A program made the position numbers and the translations under genes. Under the pieces are notes generated by a model that had not been told where the DNA came from, ran no database searches, and was given only the letters and a program-made list of their open reading frames with translations. Shown here one piece after another: positions 26,029 to 34,995 of a stretch of 64,000 nucleotides of DNA; position 1 is the first letter of the stretch, and each line of letters starts with the position of its first letter. The stretch is from contig NZ_JAHXBN010000022.1 of assembly GCF_019924045.1 (NCBI RefSeq), forward strand, positions 186,001 through 250,000, in the 5' to 3' direction. The DNA is from Dyadobacter fermentans (GTDB lineage Bacteria; Bacteroidota; Bacteroidia; Cytophagales; Spirosomataceae).

Positions 26029-28689
26029 TTAGAACAGGCCTTTCGCTTTTTCCAGCGCAATATCCAGTCCGCTGGCATCGGAGCCGCCCGCCGTAGCGAA
26101 GAATGGCTGGCCGCCGCCGCCGCCGCGGATTTCTTTCGCGAGGTCTTTCACGATCTTGCCTGCATTGAGGCCGGTTTCCTGCACGATATTTTCGGCAATG
26201 AATACCGAAAGCTGCGGCTTCCCACCGATCTCGGCACCAAACACGGCGATCAGGTTTTCGACCTGGTCACGCAGCTCGTAGGAAAGTTGCTTCAACGAAT
26301 CCGCGCTTGGAACATCCACTTTCTGCACGATCAGATTGAAAGTGCTGTGCGTTTCCATATTCTCCACCAATGTGGTTTTCAATGCCTGGATCTTCTCATT
26401 TTCGAGTGAAGCGATTTTCTTCTGCAACGCCGAGCGTTCTTCGATGAGGCTTTCCACCGCTTTGACCAAGTCCGCAGGGCCTTTGAGCAGGTCTTTGATT
26501 TTATTCAAAGTCTCTTCCTGCTGGCGCATCAACTCCAATGCTTTCTCGCCGGTTACGGCTTCCACGCGGCGTACACCTGCGGATACCGAACCTTCGGAAA
26601 TGAATTTGAACACGCCTATCTCACCCGTCGAAGGCACGTGCGTGCCCCCGCAAAGTTCGAAGGAGAATTTCGGATCGAAAATGATCAGACGTACGAAATC
26701 GCCGTATTTCTCACCAAAAGTAGCCGTAGCACCTGCATCCAGCGCCTGCTGAATGGGCACATTACGTCTTTCTTCCAATGCGATGTTCTCGCGGATCTTC
26801 TCATTCACGCGGTCTTCGATTTTCCGCAGCTCTTCGTCGGTCACTTTCGAGAAGTGGGCAAAGTCGAAACGTAGTACTTCGTCGTTCAGGAACGAACCTT
26901 TCTGGCTCACGTGCGTGCCCAGTACCTCGCGCATAGACGAGAGCATCAAGTGCGTAGCCGAGTGATTCGCTTTGATTTTATTGCGACGGTCAATGTCGAT
27001 TTTAGCGGTAATAATGCCCGCTCCTGACAAAGCTTCATCCAGGTTCTTATCCCGGGAAATATGTACAAAAAGGTCGTTTTCCTTTTTCGTATCTACAATC
27101 GCAATCCTCTTTCCTCCTTCCTCCTTACTCCCCGAATTCAGAATAAGCTCACCGGTATCACCCACTTGTCCACCCATTTCGGCATAGAAAGGCGTGCGGT
27201 CGAGTACGATATGGTATTCTTCGCCAGCCTTGGTTTTCACCTTGCGGTATTTTACAACATGACTGTGCGTTTCTTCAAAATCATAACCGAGGAATTCCAC
27301 GCCGTCGGACTCGCGGAGCTCGATCCAGTCGGTCGCTTCTTTGGCTGCATCCTGGCGAGAGCGTTTTTTCTGCTCGGCCAGGGCGTCCTGGTACCCTGTT
27401 TCGTCGATCTGGAAGTTCTTTTCGCGTGCGATCAATGCGGTAAGATCCACAGGGAAACCGAATGTATCGCTTAGCTCGAACACTTCGTCACCCGGAATGG
27501 TATTGAGGCCGGTCTCTTTTAGTCCTGAAATAATGCTGTCAAGCCTTTTCAAACCTGATTCCAGCGTACGTAGGAAGCTCTTTTCTTCTTCCAGGATCAC
27601 ACGCGTCACAAATTCCTCCTGATCTTTCAATTCCGCAAACACATCCTTGAACTGTTCGGCCAATACCGGCACCAGTTTGTGGAAGAACGGTTCCTGGAAG
27701 CCCAGGTAGGAGTATCCATAGCGCACCGCGCGACGGAGAATGCGGCGGATCACATAACCCGCTTTTACGTTAGAAGGCAACTGGCCATCGGTAATCGCGA
27801 ACGACACGGCACGGATGTGGTCGGAAATTACGCGCATCGCGATGTCCGCGAACGGCTCGCCGTTCTGTCCGTATTTCTTGCCCGAAAGTGTTTCCAGTAC
27901 GCCAATCGTATTTTGGAAAACGTCGGTGTCGTAGTTAGATGTTTTTTGCTGGATAGCCATGCAAAGGCGCTCGAAACCCATTCCGGTATCAACGTGCGTC
28001 GATGGGAGGGGGATCAGCGAGCCATCGGCCTTGCGCTCGAACTGCATAAATACCAGGTTCCAGATTTCCACCACTTGCGGGTGGTCGTTGTTCACGAGCG
28101 ATTTACCGGATACTTCGGCAACCTCGGCTGGCGAACGCAAATCAATATGGATTTCCGAGCAGGGGCCGCAAGGACCCGTGTCACCCATTTCCCAGAAGTT
28201 GTCCTTTTTATTGCCCAGGATAATGCGGTCTTCACCTACAATGCCTTTCCAAAGGTCCCATGCTTCCTGGTCGAATGGTACGCCATCGGCTTCGTTTCCT
28301 TCAAATACAGATACATACAACCTGTCTTTCGGTAGCTTATAAACCTCCGTCAGCAGTTCCCACGCCCAATGGATCGCCTCTTTTTTGAAATAATCACCAA
28401 AGGACCAGTTGCCGAGCATTTCGAACATGGTGTGGTGGTAAGTATCAAAGCCCACATCTTCCAGGTCGTTGTGCTTTCCCGACACGCGCAAGCATTTCTG
28501 GGTATCCGCGATCCGGCGCGAAGGAGGGGTGCCGTTACCGAGGAAAAAGTCCTTGAACTGCGCCATCCCCGAGTTGTTGAACATCAGCGTGGGGTCGTTC
28601 TTGGCAACCAATGGCGCTGAGGGTACTATTAAATGCTCTTTGCTGCGGAAAAAATCAAGAAAAGCCTGACGTATTTGATGCGAGGTCAT
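26029..28689 (-). CDS. alaS: Alanine--tRNA ligase
   Basis: An 886-residue full-length alanyl-tRNA synthetase. The N-terminal class II catalytic core shows PLVAKNDPTLMFNNSGM, HHTMFEMLGNWSFGDYFKKE and DNFWEMGDTGPCGPCSEIH. The editing domain carries the zinc-binding HSATH near residue 575 and CGGTH near 680. The C-terminal DHHA1 part ends with RGGGGGQPFFATAGG. It charges tRNA-Ala and clears mischarged serine and glycine. A TACCTTTG promoter element lies 44 bp upstream. Confidence 0.98.
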   Translation of the reverse strand: MTSHQIRQAFLDFFRSKEHLIVPSAPLVAKNDPTLMFNNSGMAQFKDFFLGNGTPPSRRIADTQKCLRVSGKHNDLEDVGFDTYHHTMFEMLGNWSFGDYFKKEAIHWAWELLTEVYKLPKDRLYVSVFEGNEADGVPFDQEAWDLWKGIVGEDRIILGNKKDNFWEMGDTGPCGPCSEIHIDLRSPAEVAEVSGKSLVNNDHPQVVEIWNLVFMQFERKADGSLIPLPSTHVDTGMGFERLCMAIQQKTSNYDTDVFQNTIGVLETLSGKKYGQNGEPFADIAMRVISDHIRAVSFAITDGQLPSNVKAGYVIRRILRRAVRYGYSYLGFQEPFFHKLVPVLAEQFKDVFAELKDQEEFVTRVILEEEKSFLRTLESGLKRLDSIISGLKETGLNTIPGDEVFELSDTFGFPVDLTALIAREKNFQIDETGYQDALAEQKKRSRQDAAKEATDWIELRESDGVEFLGYDFEETHSHVVKYRKVKTKAGEEYHIVLDRTPFYAEMGGQVGDTGELILNSGSKEEGGKRIAIVDTKKENDLFVHISRDKNLDEALSGAGIITAKIDIDRRNKIKANHSATHLMLSSMREVLGTHVSQKGSFLNDEVLRFDFAHFSKVTDEELRKIEDRVNEKIRENIALEERRNVPIQQALDAGATATFGEKYGDFVRLIIFDPKFSFELCGGTHVPSTGEIGVFKFISEGSVSAGVRRVEAVTGEKALELMRQQEETLNKIKDLLKGPADLVKAVESLIEERSALQKKIASLENEKIQALKTTLVENMETHSTFNLIVQKVDVPSADSLKQLSYELRDQVENLIAVFGAEIGGKPQLSVFIAENIVQETGLNAGKIVKDLAKEIRGGGGGQPFFATAGGSDASGLDIALEKAKGLF

Positions 28690-28732
28690 TGTGTCTGTTT
28701 TGGTACTGCTAAATCCAATATGAAATTGGGCG

Positions 28733-28740
28733 CAAAGGTA
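28733..28740 (-). promoter_or_regulatory. Candidate alaS -7 promoter element
   Basis: On the minus strand this reads TACCTTTG, followed by C, a very typical Bacteroidota -7 element (TAnnTTTG), 44 bp before the alaS start. The -33 TTG is not clear. Confidence 0.5.
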
Positions 28741-28754
28741 ACGAAAAATCTCGA

Positions 28755-29690
28755 TCAGTCGGGCTTATATACTAGCTTTCCAATGTTGTAAGCGCCAAAA
28801 CAGCCCAGGCCACCTTCAATGTTGTTGTAGATGACCGAAGGTTCGGTAAATGGATTCTCGGTATCCATCCGTTGCTGCAACGATCGATGGTATTTGAAGT
28901 AATTTACATCAGTATTGTAGACCATCATTGTCACGGAAATGAGCCGACATTTTGAAAAAAATGGCTTTGGCGTGCCGTCGGAAGTTTGTACCGGCGCCAA
29001 GGTTGGCATAAATACTTTTCCCGTGGGTGACGAAAAAAGCGAACCATCCAGATTTTTATCCGATTGCCATTCGCTCTTTCCCGACACTTCGTTCCAGGAG
29101 AAATCGAAATCGTTTCGCGTCCTTTTTTCAGTTGTTACGGGATCAGGAACGCTGTATTCGATTTCTGCTAACGCTCTCACCCGATAATAGTTGGTGTCTT
29201 TTGGGATATCCTGCCAGTTCATTTTCAGGACAAGGGCTGTGTCTTCCCGGGTGAACAGACCGCCCGCGGTCGTATCCAGCGAGTACGACTTGATAACAGG
29301 AATACCTCCGGGGATACGGCAGTGAGCCGTAACTTTTCGCTCACCGTCCGACACAGAAAGGGAGTACGTTTTTGAAGCAACAATCTGGAATTTGCTCTGG
29401 TCAATACTATATAGTTGACTAGCCTTGTCAAAGGGAATCGTGATTTCGTTCACTCCATCTGAAATTTTAACCAGGGCTGTTTTTATCACATTGTCTTTCA
29501 CACCCGCATTTGGAAACAATGGAGTGGATTCGGAAACAGCCACATTGATTTGTGCGTTTTGGGGTGATATAAAGGAATGTACAACCAGTTTCGATGCGGT
29601 TTTGGGCAATCGGGCCTCGGGGATATTGTCTACTACGGTTTCACAGGCTACAATGACAGCCAGGATGAAAACTAACGATAAAGGTTTCAT
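28755..29690 (-). CDS. DUF4249 lipoprotein, TonB receptor partner
   Basis: A 311-residue exported protein. The signal FILAVIVAC gives a lipid-modified cysteine at residue 16. The pattern KLVVHSFISPQNAQINVAVS near 33-52, then TYSLSVSDG, and the end IEGGLGCFGAYN matches the DUF4249 family. Such proteins are usually encoded right after a TonB receptor with a carboxypeptidase-like domain, as here (12 bp gap), and probably act as its surface lipoprotein partner. The imported substrate is unknown. Confidence 0.87.
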   Translation of the reverse strand: MKPLSLVFILAVIVACETVVDNIPEARLPKTASKLVVHSFISPQNAQINVAVSESTPLFPNAGVKDNVIKTALVKISDGVNEITIPFDKASQLYSIDQSKFQIVASKTYSLSVSDGERKVTAHCRIPGGIPVIKSYSLDTTAGGLFTREDTALVLKMNWQDIPKDTNYYRVRALAEIEYSVPDPVTTEKRTRNDFDFSWNEVSGKSEWQSDKNLDGSLFSSPTGKVFMPTLAPVQTSDGTPKPFFSKCRLISVTMMVYNTDVNYFKYHRSLQQRMDTENPFTEPSVIYNNIEGGLGCFGAYNIGKLVYKPD

Positions 29691-29701
29691 AAGTGTGCGG
29701 T

Positions 29702-32086
29702 TTAAAATTTGAAGTTGTAGCTAAAAGATGGCAGTATCGGAAATAGCGAATATTTCTTTAATACATTTTTCCCCGCGTGCTCCGTGTCGACGTCGTAGAA
29801 GAATGGATTCTTTCTGCTATAAGCATTGTAAATAGCAATCTCCCAGGTTCTTTCATATCGTTTTTTCTGTTTGTGAAACTGAATCGCGATATCCATCCTG
29901 TGAAACGCCTCGGCGCGAAAATTGCTTCGCCCGGAATATTCGGTCATTTTGGTATTAACCAAATGCGCGTCGTTGCCGACCGCCAGGCCCATAAATTTTT
30001 CCATCACACCGTCATACGTTGAAACCGGTAAGGTAAGCGCATTCCCGGTGCCGTAGACCCAGTTGGCCGACAAGGTGATGCGCTTGCTGGCCTCATAAAT
30101 TCCAACCAGAGATATGTCGTGACGCCGGTCGTGCCTGGGAAAGAATGTCTTTCCGAAGTTGAGTTCCGAAAAATTCCACCGCGTCCATGACAATGTGTAA
30201 CCGGCCCAGCCCGATAGCTTCCCCGATTTTTTTTGAACAAGTATTTCGGCTCCATAGGACCAGCCGCGTCCGGCCGTTACATTATCTTGCCAGCTTATCT
30301 CGTTGGAGTTTTCGCCTTCAATGTTCAGAAACGAGGCCCCTTCTTTATAGGAGAGAATATGGTTCATTCTTTTATAGTAGCCTTCAAGCGTTACTGTCAA
30401 TTCGGGCCTTTCTAGATATCGGGTAAAGCCGCCTGCAAATTGATCTGAACGTTGCGGCACAATTTTCTTCGTGGCAGGTACCCAAAGGTCGGTCGGTAAA
30501 CCAATTCCTGTGTTAGACAGTAAATGCACGTATTGATTCATCGTCGAATACGACAACTTCATGGAGACGTCTTCCGCCAGTTCGATTGCGGTGGAAATCC
30601 GGGGTTCCGGACGAATGTACGTTTTGCCTTGCGTTCTGAATGTGCTTAGTCGGATTCCTGCATTGACTTTCAATGCATTGAACAATTGCCAGGTGTCTTC
30701 TGCATAGGCTCCGGTTTCGAACGAGTCGAAAATCTCGGTCGGTTGATTTGCCGCAGCATCGATCTCCGACCCGGCAACGGCCAACGCTGATGGAGTGGAC
30801 CTGTGGAAAATATGCTGCAAACCAAACTTAATAGTGTGCCGCGAAGAAGGATAATAGTCAAAATCCGTCTTGAAACTAAGGTCCCTGATCCTGGAATTAT
30901 ATTGAAAGCGGCTATAACCAATCTGCGAGCCCTCGCCGTTTAGGTCGATAAATTCATTGAAGGTGCCGAAGTCAAAATTGCTGAATATCAGTGAAGAATT
31001 TGCAAATAATCTTTGTGAAAAGAGGTGATTCCATCTAAGGGTAGCCGTAGCATTGCCCCAGTCTAACCCGCTGTTCGATCGGTAAAATTCGCTTTTTTCG
31101 CGGAAATAAAATTTGTCCCTGCCAAAGTAGCCGCTCAGATATAGTTTGTCTTTCTTTCCGGCGTCAAAATTTACTTTTGCATTCAAATCGTAAAAGTAGT
31201 ACCCGGGTTTTGTGCGGTCCTTCTGGCCTTTTTGTGCATGGGCAATAAACGGCGCAGCCAGTACATCGACGTATGTTCGCCTTGCAGACAGCAGAAACGA
31301 CGACTTTTCCTTTCTGATCGGCCCTTCCAGCGTCAGCCGCGAGGATAGAAGGCCAATACCACCCTCACCATGTAGCCGATCCTTGCTGCCTTCTTTCATA
31401 TTCATTTCAACCACGGACGAAAGCCGGCCGCCGTATCTTGCCGGAAATCCGCCCTTGGTAAGCTCCACGCTCTTAATCGCATCACTGTTGAAAACAGAAA
31501 AAAAACCGAACAGATGATTGGCGTTGTAAACCACAGCATCGTCCAGAATGATCAGGTTCTGGTCCGGGCCACCTCCGCGCACGTAGAGGCCGGTTTGCCC
31601 CTCGGTTCCCTTTTGTACACCAGGCATCAGTTGGAGCACTTTCAGTACATCTTTTTCTCCCAAAAAGGCCGGTATTTTCTTGATTTGCTGAATCGGAACG
31701 TCAATCTGGCTCATTTGCACACTATTCGCCGGGTCGTCGCGGTGTGCTTGAACGATAACTTCATCAAGCTGATTGTCAGGTATCAGCCAGACGTTAAGCT
31801 GCGCATCGCCTTTAATCTGGATTTTGCGTTCTTGCCTTTGGTAACCGACGCATGAAAAGGAAATGATCGCAGAATCAGCTTCGGGTAAAGTCAATGAGTA
31901 AAATCCGTAAGTGTTGGTCGCTGTGCCGTGTGAAGTACTAGCGATGTACACATTGGCCCCGGGCAATTGCTCCTGGCTACCAGCTTCTTTGATGAAACCG
32001 CTTATGGTTATACGTTGGGCGGCTGCATGTAGGGAAATGCATAATAGGAAATTGCATAATAATGCAATTGAGATACACTGCTTCAT
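29702..32086 (-). CDS. TonB-dependent receptor with carboxypeptidase-like N-terminal domain
   Basis: A 794-residue outer-membrane receptor. It has a signal peptide (1-23), a carboxypeptidase-regulatory-like beta domain at about 25-110 (QLPGANVYIASTSHGT), then a plug with LQLMPGVQKGTEGQTGLYVRG and FPARYGGRLSSVVEM near 150-235, and a C-terminal barrel ending in the aromatic SFSYNFKF. It differs from SusC proteins in its shorter length and its plug. It is cotranscribed with the DUF4249 lipoprotein. A hairpin separates it from the small lipoprotein gene upstream. Confidence 0.92.
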   Translation of the reverse strand: MKQCISIALLCNFLLCISLHAAAQRITISGFIKEAGSQEQLPGANVYIASTSHGTATNTYGFYSLTLPEADSAIISFSCVGYQRQERKIQIKGDAQLNVWLIPDNQLDEVIVQAHRDDPANSVQMSQIDVPIQQIKKIPAFLGEKDVLKVLQLMPGVQKGTEGQTGLYVRGGGPDQNLIILDDAVVYNANHLFGFFSVFNSDAIKSVELTKGGFPARYGGRLSSVVEMNMKEGSKDRLHGEGGIGLLSSRLTLEGPIRKEKSSFLLSARRTYVDVLAAPFIAHAQKGQKDRTKPGYYFYDLNAKVNFDAGKKDKLYLSGYFGRDKFYFREKSEFYRSNSGLDWGNATATLRWNHLFSQRLFANSSLIFSNFDFGTFNEFIDLNGEGSQIGYSRFQYNSRIRDLSFKTDFDYYPSSRHTIKFGLQHIFHRSTPSALAVAGSEIDAAANQPTEIFDSFETGAYAEDTWQLFNALKVNAGIRLSTFRTQGKTYIRPEPRISTAIELAEDVSMKLSYSTMNQYVHLLSNTGIGLPTDLWVPATKKIVPQRSDQFAGGFTRYLERPELTVTLEGYYKRMNHILSYKEGASFLNIEGENSNEISWQDNVTAGRGWSYGAEILVQKKSGKLSGWAGYTLSWTRWNFSELNFGKTFFPRHDRRHDISLVGIYEASKRITLSANWVYGTGNALTLPVSTYDGVMEKFMGLAVGNDAHLVNTKMTEYSGRSNFRAEAFHRMDIAIQFHKQKKRYERTWEIAIYNAYSRKNPFFYDVDTEHAGKNVLKKYSLFPILPSFSYNFKF

Positions 32087-32123
32087 AATTTCAAGATTCT
32101 AGTGTGGTGATGAATAACCGGGT

Positions 32124-32155
32124 GAAGCCGTGCTTTACTAGGGAAGCACGGCTTC
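32124..32155 (-). other. Hairpin between lipoprotein and receptor genes
   Basis: GAAGCCGTGCTT at 32124-32135 pairs perfectly with AAGCACGGCTTC at 32144-32155 over an 8-nt loop. No U-tract follows on the minus strand. It may partly end transcription, or protect the upstream message, and so set different levels of the lipoprotein and the receptor. Confidence 0.6.
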
Positions 32156-32169
32156 CTGACAAAATGGTA

Positions 32170-32562
32170 TTATTCGGCTAAGATGAATGGAATTTTCTCT
32201 CCAATTTCCCGGCCGTCGTCGAGTACGGCTTTGATTTCCAGAAATAAATCGGAGGTCTTGTCGACGTCGTGGCGGAAGGAAGCCTTCACTTCCACTTTAT
32301 CGCGGGATTTACAGTCACAGCTTCGCTGATCGTTAAACAGTAATTTGTCTTGTTTGTCCTTTACCGTCATGCTATAACTGGTGATCGATGCGCCCTTCGG
32401 TTTGAAGACCGCTTTGATTTCCACGCTGTCCTTGTCTTCGATAACCTGATGAGGCTTCGGAGACAACACTGTTATATCGGGGGATACCGCTTCCTTGTCT
32501 TTGCAGGATGTCGTTAGTACCAGGATTCCCACCATTGCGATCAAATGATAGTTCGTTTTCAT
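32170..32562 (-). CDS. Small lipoprotein of unknown function
   Basis: A 130-residue exported protein. The signal ends at the lipobox LTTSC (C20), followed by KDKEAVSPDI. The mature part looks like a single Ig-like beta domain (SPKPHQVIEDKDSVEIKAVF, then ITSYSMTVKD, then LFLEIKAVLDDG) with a CDC motif near residue 83. An ATG two codons earlier is possible. It lies between an ECF sigma gene and a TonB receptor on one strand and could be an accessory binding protein of that receptor. No family recognised. Confidence 0.7.
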   Translation of the reverse strand: MKTNYHLIAMVGILVLTTSCKDKEAVSPDITVLSPKPHQVIEDKDSVEIKAVFKPKGASITSYSMTVKDKQDKLLFNDQRSCDCKSRDKVEVKASFRHDVDKTSDLFLEIKAVLDDGREIGEKIPFILAE

Positions 32563-32722
32563 GTGCATGTAGTTTTTAGTGACGAATAATTGATGTTTAT
32601 ACCGGCGCCGAAACTTTCACGAAGGAATGTTCGCCGTATCATTACCGGTTTTTAATCCAGACGTACGAGAAGGACTTGTGATATGCTGTTAGGGAAATTT
32701 TTTCCGGGAAACGGGCGTCTTC

Positions 32723-33337
32723 TTACCAGGTGTGCGCCATGTCATGTTGTTTCAGATATTCTTTTACAAACCGGGTGCCTTTTACAATGTGGTCATTGAT
32801 AGTTCCCGGTGCGACTCCCAATTGTTCGGCAACCTTGTCATAACTGATGCCCTTAATTTTGCAAAGGGTAAAAATGAGTTTCCGCTTTGGAGGCAGTTTT
32901 TCGATGGCGTTATGCAGCAAGTCGTGGTATTCGCGGGATTGGAGGACGTTTTCAGCATCGCAATGAAATTCTTCCGCACCGTGCCGCATTTTTTCCCTCA
33001 TCAGTTGATCCCGGGCTTTTCTAGCAAGCCAATCCAGGGCGCTATGCTTGCTCATCGTTAGCAGGTATTTTTTTAAATGTCTGATGCTGCCCACCGTTTT
33101 CCGTTGTTCCCATATCTTGAAAAAAACATCTTGGGAGATATCCTCCGCTACTGGCCGGGATTTGGTAATTCTATTGGCGTAAGCAAATACAACCGCTTGA
33201 TACTCCCTGTAAATACGCGTAAACGCATGGGGATTGCTTTCAGAAAGCAACAACATTAGTTCTTCTTCGGGGACATTTGAAAGCTTTTTCAAAGTTGTAG
33301 ACAGGATAGTGTGTGCCGGAATCTGCTCAAAATACAT
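32723..33337 (-). CDS. ECF sigma factor
   Basis: A 204-residue sigma factor. The ATG at 33337 is chosen over an upstream TTG. Region 2 is at about 30-100 (NPHAFTRIYREYQAVVFAYA, VAEDISQDVFFKIWEQ) and region 4 at about 140-195 (AIEKLPPKRKLIFTLCKIKG, SYDKVAEQLGVAPGTINDHI). No FecR gene follows it: the next genes on this strand are a lipoprotein, a TonB receptor and DUF4249, probably its targets. The only nearby anti-sigma-like gene is the truncated one that diverges from it at 33617. Confidence 0.88.
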   Translation of the reverse strand: MYFEQIPAHTILSTTLKKLSNVPEEELMLLLSESNPHAFTRIYREYQAVVFAYANRITKSRPVAEDISQDVFFKIWEQRKTVGSIRHLKKYLLTMSKHSALDWLARKARDQLMREKMRHGAEEFHCDAENVLQSREYHDLLHNAIEKLPPKRKLIFTLCKIKGISYDKVAEQLGVAPGTINDHIVKGTRFVKEYLKQHDMAHTW

Positions 33338-33616
33338 GCGAGAAAATCGCCAGAAATCTTGTTGTGTCTTGTGCAATGTTCAAGGGTTAAGCGGAAGTAT
33401 TCAGCGGTTAGATTGAACCAGTATTCGCGATTTCGATACTACCCCACAGTACAGGATGGCTTTTTTTGAAATAATTTTCTAACTCCCTCAAAAGTGAGTA
33501 TAAACCCCGAAACGCCTCCTTTTTTAGACATAAAGCTTAACAAACAAATAATACCCTGGATGGTCTAAATCCGGATTTAAGTTTGCTAAGCCCTAAAATT
33601 CAATCTACTAATATCG

Positions 33617-34003
33617 ATGAAACCGTTTTCAGAGTTATCGGCTGAGGAGTTGGCAATGGAAAACCTCTTCATTAGATGGGTACGGTTTCCCGATGATCCG
33701 CCAATCCGTTCGTTTTGGGAAAACTGGATCCTCAAATATCCCGCGCAGAAGGACACTGTCGCAAAAGCCCGTGAGCTGGTGCTGATCGCCTCGGACTGGA
33801 AGCCCGACGGTCTTTCCACTCAGGATGTAAACTCGATATGGGGCCGGATCATGAGCTCGCTCGACATCATGGGTGATCGCGATTCGAGAAAGAATGCACA
33901 AGATGGTCCGGTCAGTGGCCTCTCGGCGGGCAACATCGTGCTGATCCTGATGTCGGTCACATTCCTGCTTTTTATCTTTTACTTTATATTAGGGAATCAC
34001 TAA
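33617..34003 (+). CDS. Mini anti-sigma protein: FecR-like N-terminus plus membrane helix
   Basis: A 128-residue protein. Residues about 13-80 (FIRWVRFPDDPPIRSFWENW, then YPAQKDTVAKARELVL) match the cytoplasmic part of the FecR protein at 34996, with the same W-x-x-W-L-x-x-NP/YP pattern. One membrane helix follows at about 105-126 (IVLILMSVTFLLFIFYFILG), and the protein ends right after it. The whole periplasmic FecR domain is missing. There is no decayed FecR sequence behind it: the next gene begins 153 bp on. It diverges from the ECF gene at 32723 and precedes the ECF gene at 34157; either could be its partner. Confidence 0.7.
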   Translation: MKPFSELSAEELAMENLFIRWVRFPDDPPIRSFWENWILKYPAQKDTVAKARELVLIASDWKPDGLSTQDVNSIWGRIMSSLDIMGDRDSRKNAQDGPVSGLSAGNIVLILMSVTFLLFIFYFILGNH

Positions 34004-34156
34004 GCCCTCCTGCCTTCCGTTTCTGATTTTATTATTTCCTGAAAATTATTGACTTTTTTAAGGGTGATGAGGGAATTCTGCGTCACCTAAAAATCATTGT
34101 GCAGTTACATATTGCCAATGGTTGCCTGAACCGAAAATTAGCCAATCTCAGCGAAC

Positions 34157-34885
34157 ATGGAAGCTATAAACCTGACCAACAACCGGAACTTGAACCCGGC
34201 TGACGCTGCCGCATCCGAACCTGTCGCGCCTCAGCCGTCCGGGCAGCCGGTCTCACCCCTCTGGAATATGCTGAGGGCGGGCAGCGGGGAAGCTTTCGAA
34301 CAGATTTTCAGGCACTATTATCCGTCGCTGCTCAACTACGGGCTTCGTTTCAATAAGGACGATGAGGAGGTGAAAGACTGCATTCAGATTCTCTTCATGA
34401 ATATCTGGGAGCGAAAGGCGTTTCTCGGCAATTCGGATTCCATCCGGAATTACCTGCTCGCATCGCTTCGCCGGCTTATCCTCAAACGGGCAAAGGCAAA
34501 TCCGATGACCGTCGCACTCGAAGAAGACGATTCAATTTTTCATGTCGAACTATCGGTGGAAATGCAGATGATCCATGATCAGACCCTGAAAGAAAACGTA
34601 CTTTCCTTGCAAAATGCGATTCAAAACCTTCCGGCGAGGCAGAAGGAGGCGTTATACCTGCGGTTCTACAACGAACAATCGTTCGCTGAGATCGCGCTGA
34701 TCATGAATATTTCTACCCGGGCTGTTTACAAACTCATTTACAAGGCGCTGGATGCATTGAATGAAGAACTCGCGCCGCAGGGGCGCGACGTGCCTTTTGT
34801 GCTCGGCGTTTACATGGCATTACTGGGGGCCGGAGCCGTCATGGGAGAGAATGTAGAAGTTGTTAGTGATCTCATCCGCGGATAG
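34157..34885 (+). CDS. ECF sigma factor
   Basis: A 242-residue sigma factor with an extra polar, proline-rich N-terminal stretch of about 35 residues (ASEPVAPQPSGQPVSP). Region 2 is at about 45-110 (EAFEQIFRHYYPSLLNYGLR, EEVKDCIQILFMNIWERK) and region 4 at about 150-205 (AIQNLPARQKEALYLRFYNE, SFAEIALIMNISTRAVYKLI). A hydrophobic tail (VLGVYMALLGAGAVMG) near 217-232 is unusual and may touch the membrane. It is followed by FecR and two SusCD pairs and should drive them. Confidence 0.9.
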   Translation: MEAINLTNNRNLNPADAAASEPVAPQPSGQPVSPLWNMLRAGSGEAFEQIFRHYYPSLLNYGLRFNKDDEEVKDCIQILFMNIWERKAFLGNSDSIRNYLLASLRRLILKRAKANPMTVALEEDDSIFHVELSVEMQMIHDQTLKENVLSLQNAIQNLPARQKEALYLRFYNEQSFAEIALIMNISTRAVYKLIYKALDALNEELAPQGRDVPFVLGVYMALLGAGAVMGENVEVVSDLIRG

Positions 34886-34995
34886 TTAGAAGGTATTTGA
34901 AAGAAATGTAAAAATTTTTACAAAAAATTTAACCGGTCGAGGGTCACTCCGTATTTATTCTGGCTTTATCAAAGTAAAGAATAAATATTATCCTA

